Below are positions 61,856 to 64,000 of a stretch of DNA of 64,000 bases, one piece after another. Made by a program: the position numbers and the translations under genes. Source of the stretch: Methylacidimicrobium fagopyrum (lineage in GTDB: Bacteria > Verrucomicrobiota > Verrucomicrobiia > Limisphaerales > UBA11358); NCBI GenBank assembly GCA_026225255.1, contig JAMFSJ010000033.1:124001-188000 (forward strand), given 5' to 3'. Numbering within the stretch: the stretch's first letter is position 1; every line of letters begins with the position of its first letter. The notes beneath the pieces are model-generated. The model searched no databases. It had not been told where the DNA came from and worked only from the letters and a program-made list of their open reading frames with translations.

Positions 61856-63135
61856 GTTTCAAGTTAAACAATACGCTGGCTAATGATGCAGCCGAGATTT
61901 CTAGTTCTTTACCGAACAAGCCGCAGGTGGCGATTCTCTTCTCCCGGTTGGGGCCATACCATCATGCCCGGCTTAAAGCCGCCAGTTTGCATTTGCAAGT
62001 GACTGGCATAGAATTTTCCAACGTGGATCCTTTATATAAATGGGATTTAGTAGCGGGCGCGGACGGGTTCAGCCGTGTGGCATTATTTCCCGGGGTGGCT
62101 CTGAACGAATTGTCCGCCAGCCGCATTACCAACCGGGTTAACGAAGTATTGAGCCAAGTTCGTCCGCAGGTCGTAGTTATTCCGGGATGGAGTGATCGCT
62201 GTTCGCTAGCCGCACTGTTATGGTGTGTGGCGCAGGGTGTTCCCGCCATCGTCATGTCTGAAACGACGGTCTGGGATTTCAAACGCACTTGGTTAAAAGA
62301 AGTTTTAAAACGGCGAATCGTCAAGTTATACGCGGCCGGTTTGGTGGGTGGACGTTCTCACGCAGAATATCTCGCGCAACTAGGAGTCAAGCCGGCTGAT
62401 ATTTTTCTAGGTTATGATGCCGTGGATAATGACTATTTTGCGACTAAGTCAGCGGCCGTCCGTTGTCGGTCGTCAGAGTTAAGAAGCGAACATCAACTAC
62501 CGGAAAGCTATTTTCTGGCCTCGGCGCGGTTTGTTGAAAAGAAAAATTTATTGCAACTTCTGCAAGCCTATGCGCTCTATCGCGCCAAAGTTGCTGGCAA
62601 GCCGGAAGCGGAAATCTGGGACTTAGTATTGCTCGGCGACGGTCCATTGCTGGCCGCTATTGAAAAGCAAATTGTGACGTTGCATTTGAGCGAGCATGTG
62701 TTCTTGCGCGGCTTCAAGCAGTATCCTGAATTACCGGTCTATTATGGTTTAGCCAAAGTTTTCGTCCATGCCAGCACAACCGAGCAGTGGGGATTGGTGG
62801 TCAATGAAGCCATGGCATCGGGCTTGCCAGTATTGGTTTCCAATCGTTGCGGTTGCGCGATCGATTTAGTTCAAGAAGGCGTAACGGGCTATAGTTTTGA
62901 TCCATTTAATGTTGATCAAATCGCGGGCTTAATGGCTCGCTGCTCGACTCAACCTGCGGCATTGGCAGCCATGGGACAAGCCGCGCAAAAATTGATTTCA
63001 AGTTGGGGCGTAGAGCGATTTGGTGAAGGGCTGGCGCAAGCGGTTGAAGTCGCGATGAGTCGTCCGGCACCCAAGACCACGGCACTAGATTCAATGCTGA
63101 TAAAATTTCTTTTGCAACGTAATCATGTCGAGTGA
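61852..63135 (+). CDS. family 4 glycosyltransferase
   Basis: The protein has 427 residues, starting in an ATGA overlap. L-F-S-R-L-G-P-Y-H-H-A-R-L opens the acceptor half; L-A-S-A-R-F-V-E-K-K-N-L and T-E-Q-W-G-L-V-V-N-E-A-M-A-S-G-L-P are donor motifs (E-x7-E). It overlaps the next gene by 11 bases. Confidence 0.9.
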   Translation: MSFKLNNTLANDAAEISSSLPNKPQVAILFSRLGPYHHARLKAASLHLQVTGIEFSNVDPLYKWDLVAGADGFSRVALFPGVALNELSASRITNRVNEVLSQVRPQVVVIPGWSDRCSLAALLWCVAQGVPAIVMSETTVWDFKRTWLKEVLKRRIVKLYAAGLVGGRSHAEYLAQLGVKPADIFLGYDAVDNDYFATKSAAVRCRSSELRSEHQLPESYFLASARFVEKKNLLQLLQAYALYRAKVAGKPEAEIWDLVLLGDGPLLAAIEKQIVTLHLSEHVFLRGFKQYPELPVYYGLAKVFVHASTTEQWGLVVNEAMASGLPVLVSNRCGCAIDLVQEGVTGYSFDPFNVDQIAGLMARCSTQPAALAAMGQAAQKLISSWGVERFGEGLAQAVEVAMSRPAPKTTALDSMLIKFLLQRNHVE

Positions 63136-64000
63136 AACATTGATAACTCGGCGAACCGTTCATATCACGACTTCACTTTCGCGGTGTGGCGGTGGAATTC
63201 CGCCTGTCATCTGGTCGCTCGCACAACATATGCAACGGCTCGGACGGGATAATTTAGTTTCTGGTTTGGTCGATGAAGGTTTTGAAAAAGATTGCCGCGA
63301 CCAAGTTATTCCAGTGATCGCTGGAGTTGTTCGTGGCCCTCGCAGTTTAGGTTACTCATCGGTATTGCGCCGGACATTAGGGAGTCAAATTCGTTCGACA
63401 GATGTCCTGCATACTCACGGACTTTGGACTTATCCCGGTAAGCTGGCATTTCAGTTGGGACGGCAAAAAAAGTGTCCGCGTATCGTTTCTCCGCATGGAA
63501 TGTTAGAGCCGTGGGCCCTCAATCGTTCCAGATGGAAAAAACGCGTTGCCAGTTGGTTGTTTGAAAATCAAAACCTGCAAACGGCTGATTGTTTGCACGC
63601 GCTGTGTGACCGGGAGGCGGAAAATATTCGGAGTTACGGTTTGCGGAATCCAATCGCGATCATCCCCAACGGAGTAGATTTGGAAGGAACGAATCCCGGC
63701 CGTGATAAAGAGAAGTTTTTAGGCGACCATCCGTATTTAGCAGGCAGACAATTACTGTTATTTCTTTCGCGAGTTCATCCTAAAAAAGGCTTGCCCGACT
63801 TGTTGCGCGCCTGGGAAAACATCAAGGCGCAGGACCAGAACTGGTCATTATTAATCGTTGGTCCCGATGAGTTGGATCACGAGTCACAATTGCGCGGCAT
63901 GGCTGAAGAATTGGGAATAGCCCAGCATATTCATTTTTTAGGGTCGGCTTACGGGCAAAAAAAACTCGAAGTCTTATCCGCTGCAGATGCCTTTGTCCTG
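63125..64000 (+). CDS. family 4 glycosyltransferase, partial (C-terminus off the right edge)
   Basis: An open frame of 292 codons runs from ATG 63125 to the window end. Its start overlaps the upstream stop by 11 bases. S-R-C-G-G-G-I-P-P-V-I-W, H-T-H-G-L-W-T-Y-P, S-P-H-G-M-L-E-P-W-A-L, I-P-N-G-V-D-L and L-F-L-S-R-V-H-P-K-K-G-L-P-D-L are the WcaI/AviX-type GT4 landmarks. The E-x7-E region lies past the edge. It shows the cluster continues beyond the window. Confidence 0.9.
   Translation, partial: MSSETLITRRTVHITTSLSRCGGGIPPVIWSLAQHMQRLGRDNLVSGLVDEGFEKDCRDQVIPVIAGVVRGPRSLGYSSVLRRTLGSQIRSTDVLHTHGLWTYPGKLAFQLGRQKKCPRIVSPHGMLEPWALNRSRWKKRVASWLFENQNLQTADCLHALCDREAENIRSYGLRNPIAIIPNGVDLEGTNPGRDKEKFLGDHPYLAGRQLLLFLSRVHPKKGLPDLLRAWENIKAQDQNWSLLIVGPDELDHESQLRGMAEELGIAQHIHFLGSAYGQKKLEVLSAADAFVL

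Overview
The window looks like chromosomal DNA from a member of the Verrucomicrobiota, probably near Pedosphaera/Limisphaerales. This is inferred from gene content, not from any marker gene. The clues are an exported TIGR03790-type protein, several large secreted proteins (GH5, PPC-like repeats, a beta-helix protein), an exported sugar-isomerase-like protein next to a Tat-exported Gfo/Idh/MocA oxidoreductase, many GTG/TTG starts with weak Shine-Dalgarno sequences, and gaps full of palindromic repeats. No rRNA, tRNA, CRISPR array, transposase or prophage was found.

Positions 1-32 kb hold ordinary genes in short runs on both strands. They include a GH5 glycosidase, a PhnP-like hydrolase, recN, an apolipoprotein N-acyltransferase fused to a HAD phosphatase, a second Lnt-like gene, a UvrD-family helicase, a toxin-antitoxin pair, an isolated nuoA, cardiolipin synthase, polyprenol-phosphate mannosyltransferase, upp, sppA, a DedA-rhodanese fusion, a CvpA-like protein and several uncharacterised families (DUF4202, DUF4272, YlbF). 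This part is dense in palindromes. Two small nuclease-fold genes, a DUF559 gene and a GxxExxY gene, each sit between inverted copies of a repeat. One palindrome family lies between genes and also, in frame, inside recN and inside the cardiolipin synthase gene. This resembles the Rickettsia palindromic elements that are translated within host proteins.

Positions 32.5-34.3 kb carry a stand-alone receiver protein and an AraC-type regulator with an odd cysteine-bearing C-terminal extension.

From 34.4 kb to the right edge all genes point the same way and form an exopolysaccharide or O-antigen cluster. It contains a Wzc-type tyrosine autokinase, a YdcF/DUF218 protein, a Wzm/Wzt ABC exporter, a methyltransferase, two GT9, three GT2 and about seven GT4 glycosyltransferases, UDP-galactopyranose mutase, three membrane acyltransferases, one hexapeptide acyltransferase, an exported beta-helix protein and a Wzy-like polytopic protein. 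Many neighbours overlap by four bases, which suggests translational coupling. Having both ABC-export genes and Wzc/Wzy-type genes is unusual. No flippase, outer-membrane export protein or initiating sugar-phosphate transferase is visible, and the cluster runs off the right end. One glycosyltransferase appears frameshifted near its end, and the YdcF gene may have lost its ATG start through a slip in a run of seven A.
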